Source: Dyella sedimenti | GTDB lineage: Bacteria; Pseudomonadota; Gammaproteobacteria; Xanthomonadales; Rhodanobacteraceae | Length of the DNA stretch: 64,000 bases | Direction of reading: 5' to 3' | Assembly: GCF_022760995.1 (NCBI RefSeq) | Contig: NZ_JAKWJO010000001.1 | Coordinates: 124,001-188,000 of the forward strand | Shown: positions 1 through 8,494 of the stretch, piece by piece | How positions within the stretch are numbered: the stretch's first letter is position 1 | Layout of the letters: each line of letters begins with the position of its first letter | Position numbers and translations under genes: made by a program | The notes under the pieces: model-generated | Database searches by the model: none | Seen by the model: the letters and a program-made list of their open reading frames with translations, nothing else | What the model was told of the DNA's origin: nothing

Positions 1-1030
1 GCAGTTCCTCGCGCAGGGCCTGGGCGCTGAGCAGCTCGCGCCGGGCCTGGTCGGTCACGTCGCTGACGTGCAACTGCAGGGCGTCCAGCGCCAGCTGCAG
101 TTCTTCCGCCGAGGCGGCCCGTCCGTCGGGCTGGTAGTTCAGCGCGCCCTGGCCGGCGCGATGTTGGGCCAGCAATTCGCGCAGGCTGTCCAGCACCGCG
201 ATGTTGTCGCTGCGCGCGGGGGCCGTTTCCGCGGCGGCGGCCGGCGCATGGCGCGCGAAGGCCGGGGTGGCCGGTTCCGCCGCCGCGCCGCGGGCCGGCC
301 GTTCGCCATGGATCCGGGGCGGCGCGGGAAAGGCGCGCAGCTGCGGCAGGATGCCGTCCGCGCGCAGGTGTTCGTTGACCGTGTCGTAAAGCGTGCCCAG
401 CGCCTGCACGACCATGCCGTCGAAACTCTGCAGGGCCAGCAGGCGATGCTCCACCGGCAGCTCCAGCGGCGCGCAGGCATCGCGGAAGGAGACCGCCAGC
501 GCTTGCGGGCCCAGCGGCAGCGCTTCGCCTTCCAGTGGCGGCTGGCTCACCAGGACCGCGAAACGGTAGCCCAGCTCAAACAGCGGGGGACCCAGGCGGG
601 CCTCGCCGCGCGCGACCAGCTTGTCCAGCGCCACGGCCTGCTCGTGCTCGGTCTGTTCCAGCAGCGCCAGCGGGCGCCGCGCCGTGTCGGTATCGTCCGG
701 CGCCGCGACGGGAACGCCGAGCCGGCTGAAATGCTCGCGCAAGCCCTGCAGGAAGCGCCGCTCCACCGTCCCGCGCTGCTGCTGCATCAGCTGGCGGCTA
801 TACAGGCATTGCTGCTGTTCCAAGTGGTTGCGGGAACGCTCGGCCTGCGCGTACAGGCGCTGCTCGGCGTCGGACAGGCAGGCGCGCAGGGGCGCCTCCA
901 GCCAGCTGGTGCACAGCGCGTGGACTTCCTCGATCAGCCGGCGCGCGCGCGGCGCCCAGCCAGCATGGTCGGGACGGAGGTCCCGCTCGGACACGAATGG
1001 CTGGCGTCGACCCTGCTGTTCGACATCCAT
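1..1030 (-). CDS. DUF1631 family protein, N-terminal part (gene continues beyond the left edge)
   Basis: The reading frame opens at an ATG at 1030 and stays open to position 1, so about 343 codons of the N-terminus are present and the stop lies outside. The protein is soluble and rich in Leu, Ala, Arg and Glu. It has the look of DUF1631 proteins known from xanthomonads and pseudomonads: an early segment RRLIEEVHALCTSWLEAPL, a middle segment with LPLGPQALAVSFRDA, and LQSFDGMVVQALGTLYDTVNEHL followed by an Ala/Pro-rich linker. I see no signal peptide or membrane segment. The molecular function of DUF1631 is not established. The start is supported by a G-rich stretch (GGGGGGAA) about 12 bases upstream. 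A short inverted repeat, GACAGGGTCTGTC, overlaps the start region. The overlapping long frames on the plus strand are composition artefacts. Confidence 0.75.
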   Translation of the reverse strand, partial: MDVEQQGRRQPFVSERDLRPDHAGWAPRARRLIEEVHALCTSWLEAPLRACLSDAEQRLYAQAERSRNHLEQQQCLYSRQLMQQQRGTVERRFLQGLREHFSRLGVPVAAPDDTDTARRPLALLEQTEHEQAVALDKLVARGEARLGPPLFELGYRFAVLVSQPPLEGEALPLGPQALAVSFRDACAPLELPVEHRLLALQSFDGMVVQALGTLYDTVNEHLRADGILPQLRAFPAPPRIHGERPARGAAAEPATPAFARHAPAAAAETAPARSDNIAVLDSLRELLAQHRAGQGALNYQPDGRAASAEELQLALDALQLHVSDVTDQARRELLSAQALREEL

Positions 1031-1204
1031 GACAGACCCTGTCAGTTCCCCCCGGAATGGACCGAGTGTATGTCGCTTCCCGCAGGCCCGCCATCGGCTG
1101 GACGGGGGAGGCCGTGCGGCGGAAGTCCCGGCATGGCGGAACGTGACGGGCCGCAAGCGGTGGCCGTGATCCGCTGCCGCCGGTGCTAGTCGACCGGAGC
1201 ATCC

Positions 1205-2332
1205 CTAGAGGCCGGCGGGCAGCACCGCCGCGGGTTCCGGCCCGGCGGCCCCGCGGCGGCAGTCGAGCGACGCCCGCGGGATGAGGCTGAGCGAGCCGGC
1301 GGGCAGGTCGGCGTGCAGCCGGGCCAGCATGCCCGGCGTGATGTAGATCCGGCCGTCGTGGCCCACCAGCACGGCGCAATTGAGCTGCATATGGCCGGCC
1401 AGCCGCGCGAAGCCTTCCGGTCCGGCCACCATCAGGGCGGTGGCGGCGATGTCCGCGAACACCGGGGCGTCGCTGAGCACGCTGGCGGCGGCGCTGGCCC
1501 GTTGCGGCCGGCCGGTGCGGGTATCGACGATGTGACCGAGGTCGGCCGCCTCGACGCGGTGGCGCTGGTAGTCGCCCGAGGAGGCGAGCGCCTCGCCGTC
1601 GGCCAGGTCGATGCTGCCGAGCAGGCCGCCGGGCTTGCCCACGCCGACGTGCCAGGGACGGCCATGGTTGTCATGGCCGAGCGCCATCACGAAGCCACCC
1701 AGGTAGACCAGGGCGTCGTGGATGCCATGCCGCGCCAGCAACTGGCTGACCTGGGCGGAGGCGTAGCCCTCGGACAAGCCGTTGATGTCCAGCGCTACGG
1801 CCGGATTGGTGGCATTGATGGTGCCGTCGTCGGCGATGCGCACGTCGTCCATGCCGGGATGCGCCACGAGCCATGCCTTCAGGGTGTCGTCCGAAGGGGC
1901 GGGCGTCTGCACCGGATAGCGGCTGGTATGGAAGCCCCAGGCGCCGATCAGCCGCCCCGCGGCGGCATTGAACAGTCCGTCAGTCTGGGCATAGCCGGTC
2001 TTGGCCCGGCGGACCAGATCGGCGAGGTCGGGTGGCACGCGGTAGGACTGTCCGCGCGCGAGTGCATCGTTGAGCCGGGTCAGCTCGCTCGGTTCCCAGG
2101 GATGCCAGGTGCGATGGTCGTGCACGAACAGGCGGCCGATGTCCTGCAGGGCCGCATCGGCATCGTCGCGGTCGCGCGTGCGCAGCTCGATGCGCGCGCG
2201 CGTGCCGAACACCAGGTATTCGCCCTGCATGGGCTGGAGCGGGCGCAGCCACAGCAGCGTGCCGGCGAGCAGCGCGATGACCGCCAGCACCGCCGCCGCG
2301 CGGATCGCCAGGGTGAGCGGGCGGGCCTGCAT
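1205..2332 (-). CDS. apbE/nosX: ApbE-type FMN transferase, probable NosX role in NosR flavinylation
   Basis: A 375-residue protein of the ApbE family, which moves FMN from FAD onto a Thr of exported proteins. The chosen start gives MQARPLTLAIRAA, followed by one hydrophobic segment (about residues 9-30), fitting an exported or membrane-anchored protein; a start 24 codons earlier would put a charged tail in front. Family motifs seen are ALDINGLSEGYA, LVYLGGFVMALG, the SSGDYQR segment, HIVDTRTGRPQ (metal and flavin site) and the FADIAATALMVAG segment near the C-terminus. It lies 88 bases downstream of nosZ on the same strand. The NosR encoded across the divergent promoter carries a flavinylation motif ending at Thr188, so this enzyme is its natural partner, as in nosX-containing denitrifiers. 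Two GC-rich stem-loops separate it from nosZ and could lower its expression relative to nosZ. Family assignment is firm; the NosX role is inferred from context. Confidence 0.88.
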   Translation of the reverse strand: MQARPLTLAIRAAAVLAVIALLAGTLLWLRPLQPMQGEYLVFGTRARIELRTRDRDDADAALQDIGRLFVHDHRTWHPWEPSELTRLNDALARGQSYRVPPDLADLVRRAKTGYAQTDGLFNAAAGRLIGAWGFHTSRYPVQTPAPSDDTLKAWLVAHPGMDDVRIADDGTINATNPAVALDINGLSEGYASAQVSQLLARHGIHDALVYLGGFVMALGHDNHGRPWHVGVGKPGGLLGSIDLADGEALASSGDYQRHRVEAADLGHIVDTRTGRPQRASAAASVLSDAPVFADIAATALMVAGPEGFARLAGHMQLNCAVLVGHDGRIYITPGMLARLHADLPAGSLSLIPRASLDCRRGAAGPEPAAVLPAGL

Positions 2333-2350
2333 CGATGCTCCAGGGAGCGG

Positions 2351-2405
2351 GCGGGCACGGGATGTGCCCGCCGCGGAAAGGGAGGGGTGCCGCCGGGGCG
2401 GCACC
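2351..2405 (-). other. Two GC-rich stem-loops between nosZ and apbE
   Basis: GCGGGCAC (2351-2358) pairs with GTGCCCGC (2364-2371). GGTGCCGC (2386-2393) pairs with GCGGCACC (2398-2405). Each has an 8-bp perfect stem with a 4-5 base loop, and neither is followed by a T-tract. They lie between the nosZ stop and the apbE start on a probable shared transcript. They may stabilise the nosZ message end or weaken read-through; this is inference from structure only. Confidence 0.5.
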
Positions 2406-2420
2406 TGGTGGTGGCAGGCG

Positions 2421-4367
2421 TCAGCCTTCCACGATCAGCCGCGAGCGCATCTCCAGGTGCAGCGCGTGGCAGAAGTGCAGGCAATAGCACCAGAACACGC
2501 CCGGCTTGTCGGCCACGAAGGTGACCGACTTGGTCTCCTGCGGGTTGACGATGAAGGCGATGTTGTACTTGGGAATGCCGAAGCCGTGGGTGAGGTCCTC
2601 CACCTTGTCGTGGTTGGTCAGGGTGATGGTGACGATGTCGCCCTTCTTCACGGTGAACTCGCGCATGGAGAACGCCGGCGCCTGCGAGATCAGCCGGATG
2701 TGCACCTTGTTGCCGTTGCGCTCGACCGTGCTCTCTTCCTTGGTCTTCACCGCGTTGGGGAACTCGTCCAGGTCGTAGATCTGACGCGTCTTGACGACAT
2801 CGGCGCGAATGATGATGCCGTCGTGCGGCTCGGAATAGGCGGAGTGGTCGGCGATCAGCTTCATCTTGTCGCCGGAGATGTCGATCAGCTGCTCGGTCTC
2901 CACGTGCAGCGGGCCCACCGGCAGGAAACGGTCCTTGGAGAACTTGTTGCCGGAGTTGTAGAACTTGCCGTCGGCCTCCTTGGTCTCGCCCATCGAGGCG
3001 AAGCCATGGCCCGGCTGGTACTGCACGTCGATGGCGTCCAGCAGCACCTTGGCGTTGGCGTCGCCCTTGAACTGGGCGATGGCGGCCTCGATGCTCCACT
3101 TGGCGATCTTGCTGTCCAGGAACAGCGTGGTGTACGCGTTGCCGCGACCGTCGAAGCCCGTGTGCAGCGGCCCCAGGCCGATGTTGGGCTCGGCCACCAC
3201 GGTGTCGCGCGGCTTGGCCAGCTCGCCGTCGAACCACTTCTCGATCAGTGACAGGTCGATCACCGAGCAGGTGGGCGAGAGCTTGCCCGAGCAGACGAAG
3301 TACTTGCCGTCCGGGCTGGCGTTCACGCCGTGCGGGTTCTTGGGGATCGGCACGTAGCAGGTCAGCGCGGTCCTGGGATCGGCGTTGGCCTCCTTGCGGC
3401 CGTCCACCACCGGCACCTTGGACGTGCCGATGGTGGTGGCCTTGCCGGCCGCGATGGCCTGCTCGATGCGCGCGATGTGGAAGAACACGCAGGCGTCCTG
3501 CTCGGCGGACATCATGTCCTCGTAGTGGACCGCGTTCTCGGTGTTGTACTGGTTGGAGGCGGCGAACTTGCCATCGTAGCTGGTGGCCACCAGGTCCATG
3601 TTGCCGTCGATGCGGCATTGCCAGCGCACTTCCATGGTGTGCGCGTCGATGCAGGAGAACAGGCAGCCGTACTTCTCCGGCGAGTTCAGGTCGCGGCCGT
3701 CGTTGGGCAGCGGGATGTGGAACTCGGCACCGGCGAACACGCGCGTGGTGTGGTTGATCGAGGCGTCCACCGGGTCGCGCTTGTCGGGGAAGATGCCGTG
3801 GTGGCCCTGCACGTTGGGCAGCTCCACGATCTTGTCGGTCTCGAAGGTGTCGCCGCGGATGCGGGCCACGCGCGAGTGCAGCTTGTCGTTGACGTAGAAG
3901 TACTTGCCGTCGTACGTGCCGTTCTCGTAGGAGCCGTGCACGTGGTGGGTGTCGCCGGTCCAGTAGTTGAGCTGGCCATCGGGGCGCGTGCCGATGATGG
4001 CGCGGGACTCATTGGTGATGCCCCAGCCCACCATCGGATCGATGTTGAACACGGGGACGCGCTTGATGGTGCGGCCCGATGGGCAGCCGATGACGCGCAC
4101 CTCGCCGGAATGGCCGCCGGAGGACAGCAGGTAGTAGGAGTCGAGCTTGCCTGGCGGCACCTCGTAAGGGTTCGCCCCGGCGGAGGGCGCCGGCGCGGCC
4201 GCCGGCAGCGACGCCTGGCCGCCGGTGGTCGGCGACGGGGCGCCACAGGCCGTCAAGCCGAGCACGGCGCCCGTGCCAGCCAGTCCCGCCATGGCCGTGG
4301 TGCCCAGGAATTTCCTTCGGCTTGGGTCGGCTGCCGAGTAGCCGTCGTTCGTCACTTTCCCGCTCAT
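2421..4367 (-). CDS. nosZ: Nitrous oxide reductase NosZ, clade I (Tat-exported)
   Basis: Catalytic subunit that reduces N2O to N2 in the periplasm; 648 residues, normal for the family. The N-terminus has a twin-arginine signal (SRRKFLGTTA at about 16-25, then a hydrophobic stretch), which marks clade I. All CuZ histidine motifs can be read: DTHHVHGS (His141, His142), NVQGHHG, KNPHGVN, LGPLHTGFDGRGNAYTT, YQPGHG and SEPHDG. The C-terminal CuA domain has HGFGIPKYN and C629-x3-C633-x3-H637-x2-M640, so both copper centres look intact. An additional Cys627 sits two residues before the first CuA cysteine (WCYC), where clade I enzymes usually have an aromatic residue. The gene is divergent from the cytochrome/nosR operon and followed by apbE. 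Its upstream region has a CRP/FNR-type dyad placed as expected for activation under low oxygen. Confidence 0.97.
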   Translation of the reverse strand: MSGKVTNDGYSAADPSRRKFLGTTAMAGLAGTGAVLGLTACGAPSPTTGGQASLPAAAPAPSAGANPYEVPPGKLDSYYLLSSGGHSGEVRVIGCPSGRTIKRVPVFNIDPMVGWGITNESRAIIGTRPDGQLNYWTGDTHHVHGSYENGTYDGKYFYVNDKLHSRVARIRGDTFETDKIVELPNVQGHHGIFPDKRDPVDASINHTTRVFAGAEFHIPLPNDGRDLNSPEKYGCLFSCIDAHTMEVRWQCRIDGNMDLVATSYDGKFAASNQYNTENAVHYEDMMSAEQDACVFFHIARIEQAIAAGKATTIGTSKVPVVDGRKEANADPRTALTCYVPIPKNPHGVNASPDGKYFVCSGKLSPTCSVIDLSLIEKWFDGELAKPRDTVVAEPNIGLGPLHTGFDGRGNAYTTLFLDSKIAKWSIEAAIAQFKGDANAKVLLDAIDVQYQPGHGFASMGETKEADGKFYNSGNKFSKDRFLPVGPLHVETEQLIDISGDKMKLIADHSAYSEPHDGIIIRADVVKTRQIYDLDEFPNAVKTKEESTVERNGNKVHIRLISQAPAFSMREFTVKKGDIVTITLTNHDKVEDLTHGFGIPKYNIAFIVNPQETKSVTFVADKPGVFWCYCLHFCHALHLEMRSRLIVEG

Positions 4368-4403
4368 GTGCGCATCCCTCGTTGGTCACGTCTGTTCCGG
4401 ACG

Positions 4404-4452
4404 ATGGGGGACTCTAGGTGGCGTCACCCGGGCGACGAATGACGCAGGTCAG
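4404..4452 (-). promoter_or_regulatory. Probable nosZ promoter with CRP/FNR-type site
   Basis: A perfect dyad TGAC-GCAG-GTCA lies at 4440-4451 (centre 4445.5). On the minus strand a -10-like TAGAGT is at 4416-4411, giving an expected start of transcription near 4404-4405. The dyad centre is then about 40.5-41.5 bases upstream, the spacing of class II FNR/DNR-activated promoters. FNR/DNR consensus is TTGAT-N4-ATCAA; here the TGA-N6-TCA core is kept but the inner bases are C and G. Which CRP/FNR family member binds is not decided by the sequence. Confidence 0.6.
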
Positions 4453-4500
4453 GCGCCGACACCCTTTTGGGAAAAACCGTCCGCGCGGATTGCCACAGGG

Positions 4501-4514
4501 CTGACGCACGTCAA
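4501..4514 (+). promoter_or_regulatory. Second CRP/FNR-type dyad, upstream of the cytochrome c/nosR operon
   Basis: CTGAC-GCAC-GTCAA at 4501-4514 contains a perfect TGAC-N4-GTCA dyad and a TCAA half-site matching FNR/DNR consensus. It lies 97 bases before the cytochrome start at 4611. No convincing -10 box is seen at the expected distance, so the promoter itself is not placed. Together with the dyad at 4440-4451 it suggests coordinated control of both divergent transcripts. Confidence 0.5.
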
Positions 4515-4610
4515 GGTGAATTGCCTTAGGCGCTGTTCTCATGCCTGTGTCGTCCAACGATGCGCTTCTCTGCGCGGTTGGACCCACATCCGTATCAGGG
4601 AATGCCATCC

Positions 4611-5039
4611 ATGAAAGTCCGATATCCAGGCGGTCCGCTTGCCATCGTGGCGGCCGCGCTGCTCGCCGCGTGCGGTTCCGGCCAGCAGGGCGCCCCGCAG
4701 GCCGAGCCGTCGTCCGCGCCGGCCGCCGCGGCGCAGCCGGCCCCCACGCCCGCGGCGGATGCACCGGCGGCGGCCGCTGCCGCGCCCTCGCCTGGCGAGA
4801 AGGTCTACCAGGGCACCTGCGTGATGTGCCACGGCAGCCCCGCGGTGGGTGCGCCGGTGATCGGCAACAAGGCAGACTGGGCGCCGCGCATCGCCCAGGG
4901 CAAGGATGTGCTGTACGCGCATGCGTTGCAGGGCTTCACCGGCGAGAAGGGCGCCATGCCGGCCCACGGCGGCAACCCCAGCCTCAGCGACGACCAGGTG
5001 AAGTCCGCGGTCGACTACATGGTCAGCCGGGCGCAATAG
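4611..5039 (+). CDS. Lipoprotein monohaem cytochrome c, nos-associated electron carrier
   Basis: A 142-residue protein with a lipoprotein signal: MKVRYPGGPLAIVAAALL followed by the lipobox LLAAC, then an Ala/Pro-rich linker of about 40 residues that would tether the domain to the membrane. The haem site is CVMCH (in GTCVMCHGS) and the likely axial Met is in GAMPAHGG near the C-terminus, giving a small class I, c5-like cytochrome. The start at 4611 is preferred because it begins the signal peptide directly and has CAGGGA about 10 bases upstream; an ATG at 4560 in the same frame would add a charged tail. It is 12 bases upstream of nosR and probably first in that operon. By position it is a likely electron donor to NosZ or partner of NosR; that role is inferred. 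Confidence 0.85.
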   Translation: MKVRYPGGPLAIVAAALLAACGSGQQGAPQAEPSSAPAAAAQPAPTPAADAPAAAAAAPSPGEKVYQGTCVMCHGSPAVGAPVIGNKADWAPRIAQGKDVLYAHALQGFTGEKGAMPAHGGNPSLSDDQVKSAVDYMVSRAQ

Positions 5040-5051
5040 CGGAGACCTCCC

Positions 5052-7241
5052 GTGGATGGGCAAGCCTTGAACCGTAGACCCGGTCCGGCGGTGTCGCGCC
5101 GGCACCGGCCGGGATGGCTTTGCATAGGGCTGGCGATGATGTGGCTGCTGTCCGGTGGCCGGGCGCGCGCGGGCTCGTACGAGGCCGAGCTGCCGGCCGC
5201 CCTGTTCGCCAGCCCGGACTTGTGCCGCTATGCGCCCTGCGCCAGCGTGCTGCCCCAGGCGGAGCGGTTCTCGCTGCGCAAGGGCCAGCCGGCCTACGTG
5301 GAAGGATTGAGGCGGCGCGACGGGCATGACGAAGTGGTCGGTTACGTGTTCCTCTCTACCGATACCACGCCGGATGTGGTCGGCTACTCGGGCAAGCCCA
5401 TCGTCACCCTGATGGGCATGGACGCGCAGGGGCGCATCGCCGGCGTGCGCATCCTGCGCCATAGCGAGCCGATCCTGCTGGCCGGGATCCCGGAGGAAAA
5501 GCTGGTCGACTACGTGGCGCAGTACGTGGGCAAGCCCGCCGGCTCGCACTTCGAACTGGGCCGGGCCGATGGCACCAATGTGCCGATGGAAGCCATCAGT
5601 GGCGCTACCGTCACCGTGCTGGCCGAGAACCAGATGGTGGGGCGCGGCAGCTATGCGGTGGCGCGCCAGGTGGGCCTGGTCCGCGCGGTCGAGCGCCCGC
5701 AGGCACGCTTCACCGGGGCCGCCGCGCCGGCCGACTGGGCGGGGCTGGTCGCCGAGGGCAGCGTGGGTCACCTCAAGGTGATGCCGGAGCAGGTGGGCGA
5801 GGCGCCGTCCGCGCGTCCCTTCGTCGACTTGTGGTTCGGTTATCTCAATGAGCCGTCGGTGGGCAAGCGGTTGCTGGGCGAGTCGGGTTACCAGCGCCTT
5901 CTGGTCGACCTGAAGCCGGGCGAGCACGCGTTCTTCGTGATCAACGGTGGCAGTAGCTCGTTCAAGGGCTCGGCCTTCGTGCGCGGTGGCACCTTCGACC
6001 GCATCCAGCTCAGCCAGGACGAGGACAGCTACCAGTTCACCGACGCCGACTACCGCAACCTCTACCACCTCGACGTCGCCGGCGCCCCCGCCTACGAGGA
6101 GTCGGGCATCTTCATCCTGCACAGCACCTCGTTCTCCGCGGCGTATCCGTGGAAGCTGGCCTTCCTGTCCAAGCACGCCGGCAAGCAGGGCACGGCCGAG
6201 TACGCCAATTTCAATGCCTCCTACTGGACGCCCGCCCGCTACCTGCAGGGCGGCCGCCCTGCCATCGAGGTGCCCACGCCTGCCTGGGTGAAGGCCTGGA
6301 CGGCCAAGAAGGGAACCATCGCCGCCTTCCTTGCGCTACTGGTATCGGTGGGCGCGTTCTATGCGTCGCGCATGCACTGGGCGGCGCGCGCCCGGCGCAC
6401 GGACAAGCGCTGGACCCTGTGGCCACACATGGTCGCATGGGTGCTGGCGCTGGGCTTCGTCGGGACGCTGGAGCTGGCCCAGCCCTCGGTGGTGCAGGTG
6501 CTGACGCTGATCCACGCCCCATTCGACGGCTGGCGCTGGGATCTGTTCCTCAGCGATCCGCTGATCTTCCTGTTCTGGATCTTCATCGCCATCACCATCG
6601 CGCTGTGGGGGCGGGGCGTGTTCTGCGGCTGGACGTGTCCTTACGGTTCGTTGAGCGAGCTGCTCTATCGCGGCGCCCGCCGTCTTGGCCTGGGGCGCTG
6701 GCAGTTCGCGTTGCCGCCGCGCTGGCATCATCGCCTGCGCTGGCTCAAGTACGTGGTGCTGCTGGTGCTGGTTGCCGCCTCCTTCCATTCGATGGCGCTC
6801 GCAGAGCGCATGGCGGAGGTGGAGCCGTTCAAGACCACCTTCATGGTGCACGTGTGGAATCGCAGCTGGCCGTTCGTGCTGTTCTGGTCGGTGCTGGTGG
6901 CGCTGTCGATGTTCATGGAACGGCCGTTCTGCAAATACCTGTGCCCGCTGGGTGCCGCGCTGGCATTGCCGTCGCGGTGGCGCCTGTTCGGCCTCAAGCG
7001 CAAGGCGGAGTGCAGCACGTGCAAGGCCTGCGCCGCGGGTTGTGGTTCGCAGGCGATCGATCCGCAGGGACGTATCGATCCCACCGAATGCATGCAATGC
7101 CTGGACTGCCTGGTGCTGTACCACGACGACCATGCCTGCCCGCCGCTCAGCATGGAGCGCAAGCGCCGCGAGAAGGCCGGCCTGCCGCTTACGCCGATCG
7201 GGCGCGATGGCCACTTCATTCCGATCACGCTGGTCGAATGA
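5052..7241 (+). CDS. nosR: NosR, membrane flavo-iron-sulfur protein of N2O respiration
   Basis: A 729-residue regulator/electron-transfer protein needed for nosZ expression and NosZ activity. The order is: N-terminal signal/hydrophobic segment (about 18-42), periplasmic FMN-binding domain with EAISGATVT where FMN is expected on Thr188, a further periplasmic region, then several membrane segments from about residue 418 containing the polyferredoxin-type motifs CGWTCPYG and CKYLCPLG, and a cytoplasmic C-terminus with two [4Fe-4S] sites. The first site is C654-x2-C657-x2-C660-x3-C664; the second is C680-x2-C683-x2-C686 with C696 in ACPP. The start is GTG at 5052 with GGAG 8 bases upstream. The stop overlaps the nosD start (ATGA). 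Flavinylation would be carried out by the ApbE encoded next to nosZ. Confidence 0.96.
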   Translation: MDGQALNRRPGPAVSRRHRPGWLCIGLAMMWLLSGGRARAGSYEAELPAALFASPDLCRYAPCASVLPQAERFSLRKGQPAYVEGLRRRDGHDEVVGYVFLSTDTTPDVVGYSGKPIVTLMGMDAQGRIAGVRILRHSEPILLAGIPEEKLVDYVAQYVGKPAGSHFELGRADGTNVPMEAISGATVTVLAENQMVGRGSYAVARQVGLVRAVERPQARFTGAAAPADWAGLVAEGSVGHLKVMPEQVGEAPSARPFVDLWFGYLNEPSVGKRLLGESGYQRLLVDLKPGEHAFFVINGGSSSFKGSAFVRGGTFDRIQLSQDEDSYQFTDADYRNLYHLDVAGAPAYEESGIFILHSTSFSAAYPWKLAFLSKHAGKQGTAEYANFNASYWTPARYLQGGRPAIEVPTPAWVKAWTAKKGTIAAFLALLVSVGAFYASRMHWAARARRTDKRWTLWPHMVAWVLALGFVGTLELAQPSVVQVLTLIHAPFDGWRWDLFLSDPLIFLFWIFIAITIALWGRGVFCGWTCPYGSLSELLYRGARRLGLGRWQFALPPRWHHRLRWLKYVVLLVLVAASFHSMALAERMAEVEPFKTTFMVHVWNRSWPFVLFWSVLVALSMFMERPFCKYLCPLGAALALPSRWRLFGLKRKAECSTCKACAAGCGSQAIDPQGRIDPTECMQCLDCLVLYHDDHACPPLSMERKRREKAGLPLTPIGRDGHFIPITLVE

Positions 7242-8494
7242 AACGGCTCGCCATGTTCGCCCTGCTTGCCTCCGCCGTCGCACCTGTCGGAGCCGCAACG
7301 GTGCGCGTGCATCCGGGCCAGCGCATCGGCGAGGCCATCGCGCAGGCGGCCCCGGGCGACGTCATCGAGATCGAGCGGGCGATGTACGAGGAAAACCTGC
7401 GCATCGACAAGCCGCTGGCCCTGGTCGGCATCGGCCGTCCTACCATCAGCGGCAGCGGGCATGGCGACGTCATCCGCGTGGCCTCGCCGGACGTGCATAT
7501 CGACGGGCTGATCGTGCGCGACAGCGGCGATGACCTGGGATTGCAGCAGGCCGGCATCTACATCCAGCCCGGCTCGGACCGCGCCGTGGTGAGCCATTGC
7601 GATTTCGCCCACGTGCTGTTCGGCCTTTGGATCGAGAAAAGCAATCAGGTCGTCATCGCCGACAACCTCATCACCGGCATGCGCGAGAAATTCTCATCGC
7701 AGCGCGGCAACGGCATCGAGCTGTACAACACCGAGGGCGCCGCGATCGAGCGCAACCACATCAGCTTCGTGCGCGACGGCATCTACGTGGATGTGTCCCA
7801 TCATGCGCGCTTCGTCGGCAACCGTATCCACGACGCGCGCTACGGCACGCACTACATGAATTCCTACCACAATCTGTGGGAGGGCAACGAAAGCTTCCAC
7901 AACATCGGCGGGCTGGCCCTGATGGAGGTGCGCGACATCGTCGTGCGCAACAACAGGGCCTGGGGCAACAGCAGCCACGGCATCATGCTGCGCACCATCC
8001 AGGACTCGACCGTCAGCGGCAACGTGACGGCCGGCAACGACGTGGGCCTGTTCGTCTACGACGCCGAATACGTCACGCTGCGCGACAACCTGGTGGTGGG
8101 CAACGCGGTCGGCGTGCACCTGTGGGCTGGCTCGTACCACAACGAGGTGGACGGCAACGACTTCATCGGCAACGGCGAGCAGGTGCGCTACGTGGCTACG
8201 CGCGACGTGCACTGGGGCACGCACGAGGGCAACTACTGGAGCAACTACCTCGGCTGGGACGCCGACGCGGACGGCTACGGCGACGTGCCGTTCGAGGCGA
8301 ACGAGATCACCGACCGCCTGGTGTCGCGCTATCCCTTCGTGAAGCTGCTCGACAGCAGCCCCGCCTTGCAGGCGCTGGGGCTGGCCGCGCGCCAGTTCCC
8401 GCTGTTGCGGGTGGCCACCATCATCGACGCGCATCCGGCGATGCGTCCCCATCACGCCGATTGGAGCCAGTGGCTTGAACGCAGTGGTCGTTGA
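7238..8494 (+). CDS. nosD: NosD, periplasmic parallel beta-helix protein for NosZ copper-site maturation
   Basis: A 418-residue exported protein with a Sec signal (MKRLAMFALLASAVAPVGAA). The rest is a run of right-handed parallel beta-helix (CASH/PbH1) turns, seen as repeated N-x-I, G-I and GN-x-x-x-GN patterns such as NGIELYNTEGAAIERNHISF and HGIMLRTIQ. The segment GNYWSNYLGWDADADGYGD is typical of NosD C-termini. NosD works with the NosFY ABC transporter in assembling the copper centre of NosZ. The start overlaps the nosR stop by 4 bases (ATGA), and the 3' end overlaps the start of nosF by 20 bases, indicating translational coupling. Confidence 0.95.
   Translation: MKRLAMFALLASAVAPVGAATVRVHPGQRIGEAIAQAAPGDVIEIERAMYEENLRIDKPLALVGIGRPTISGSGHGDVIRVASPDVHIDGLIVRDSGDDLGLQQAGIYIQPGSDRAVVSHCDFAHVLFGLWIEKSNQVVIADNLITGMREKFSSQRGNGIELYNTEGAAIERNHISFVRDGIYVDVSHHARFVGNRIHDARYGTHYMNSYHNLWEGNESFHNIGGLALMEVRDIVVRNNRAWGNSSHGIMLRTIQDSTVSGNVTAGNDVGLFVYDAEYVTLRDNLVVGNAVGVHLWAGSYHNEVDGNDFIGNGEQVRYVATRDVHWGTHEGNYWSNYLGWDADADGYGDVPFEANEITDRLVSRYPFVKLLDSSPALQALGLAARQFPLLRVATIIDAHPAMRPHHADWSQWLERSGR

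Noticed and set aside
68-1189. A 373-codon plus-strand frame at the left edge
   Set aside because: The opposite strand encodes a recognisable DUF1631 protein over the same bases; the plus-strand product is Arg/Gln-rich and featureless.
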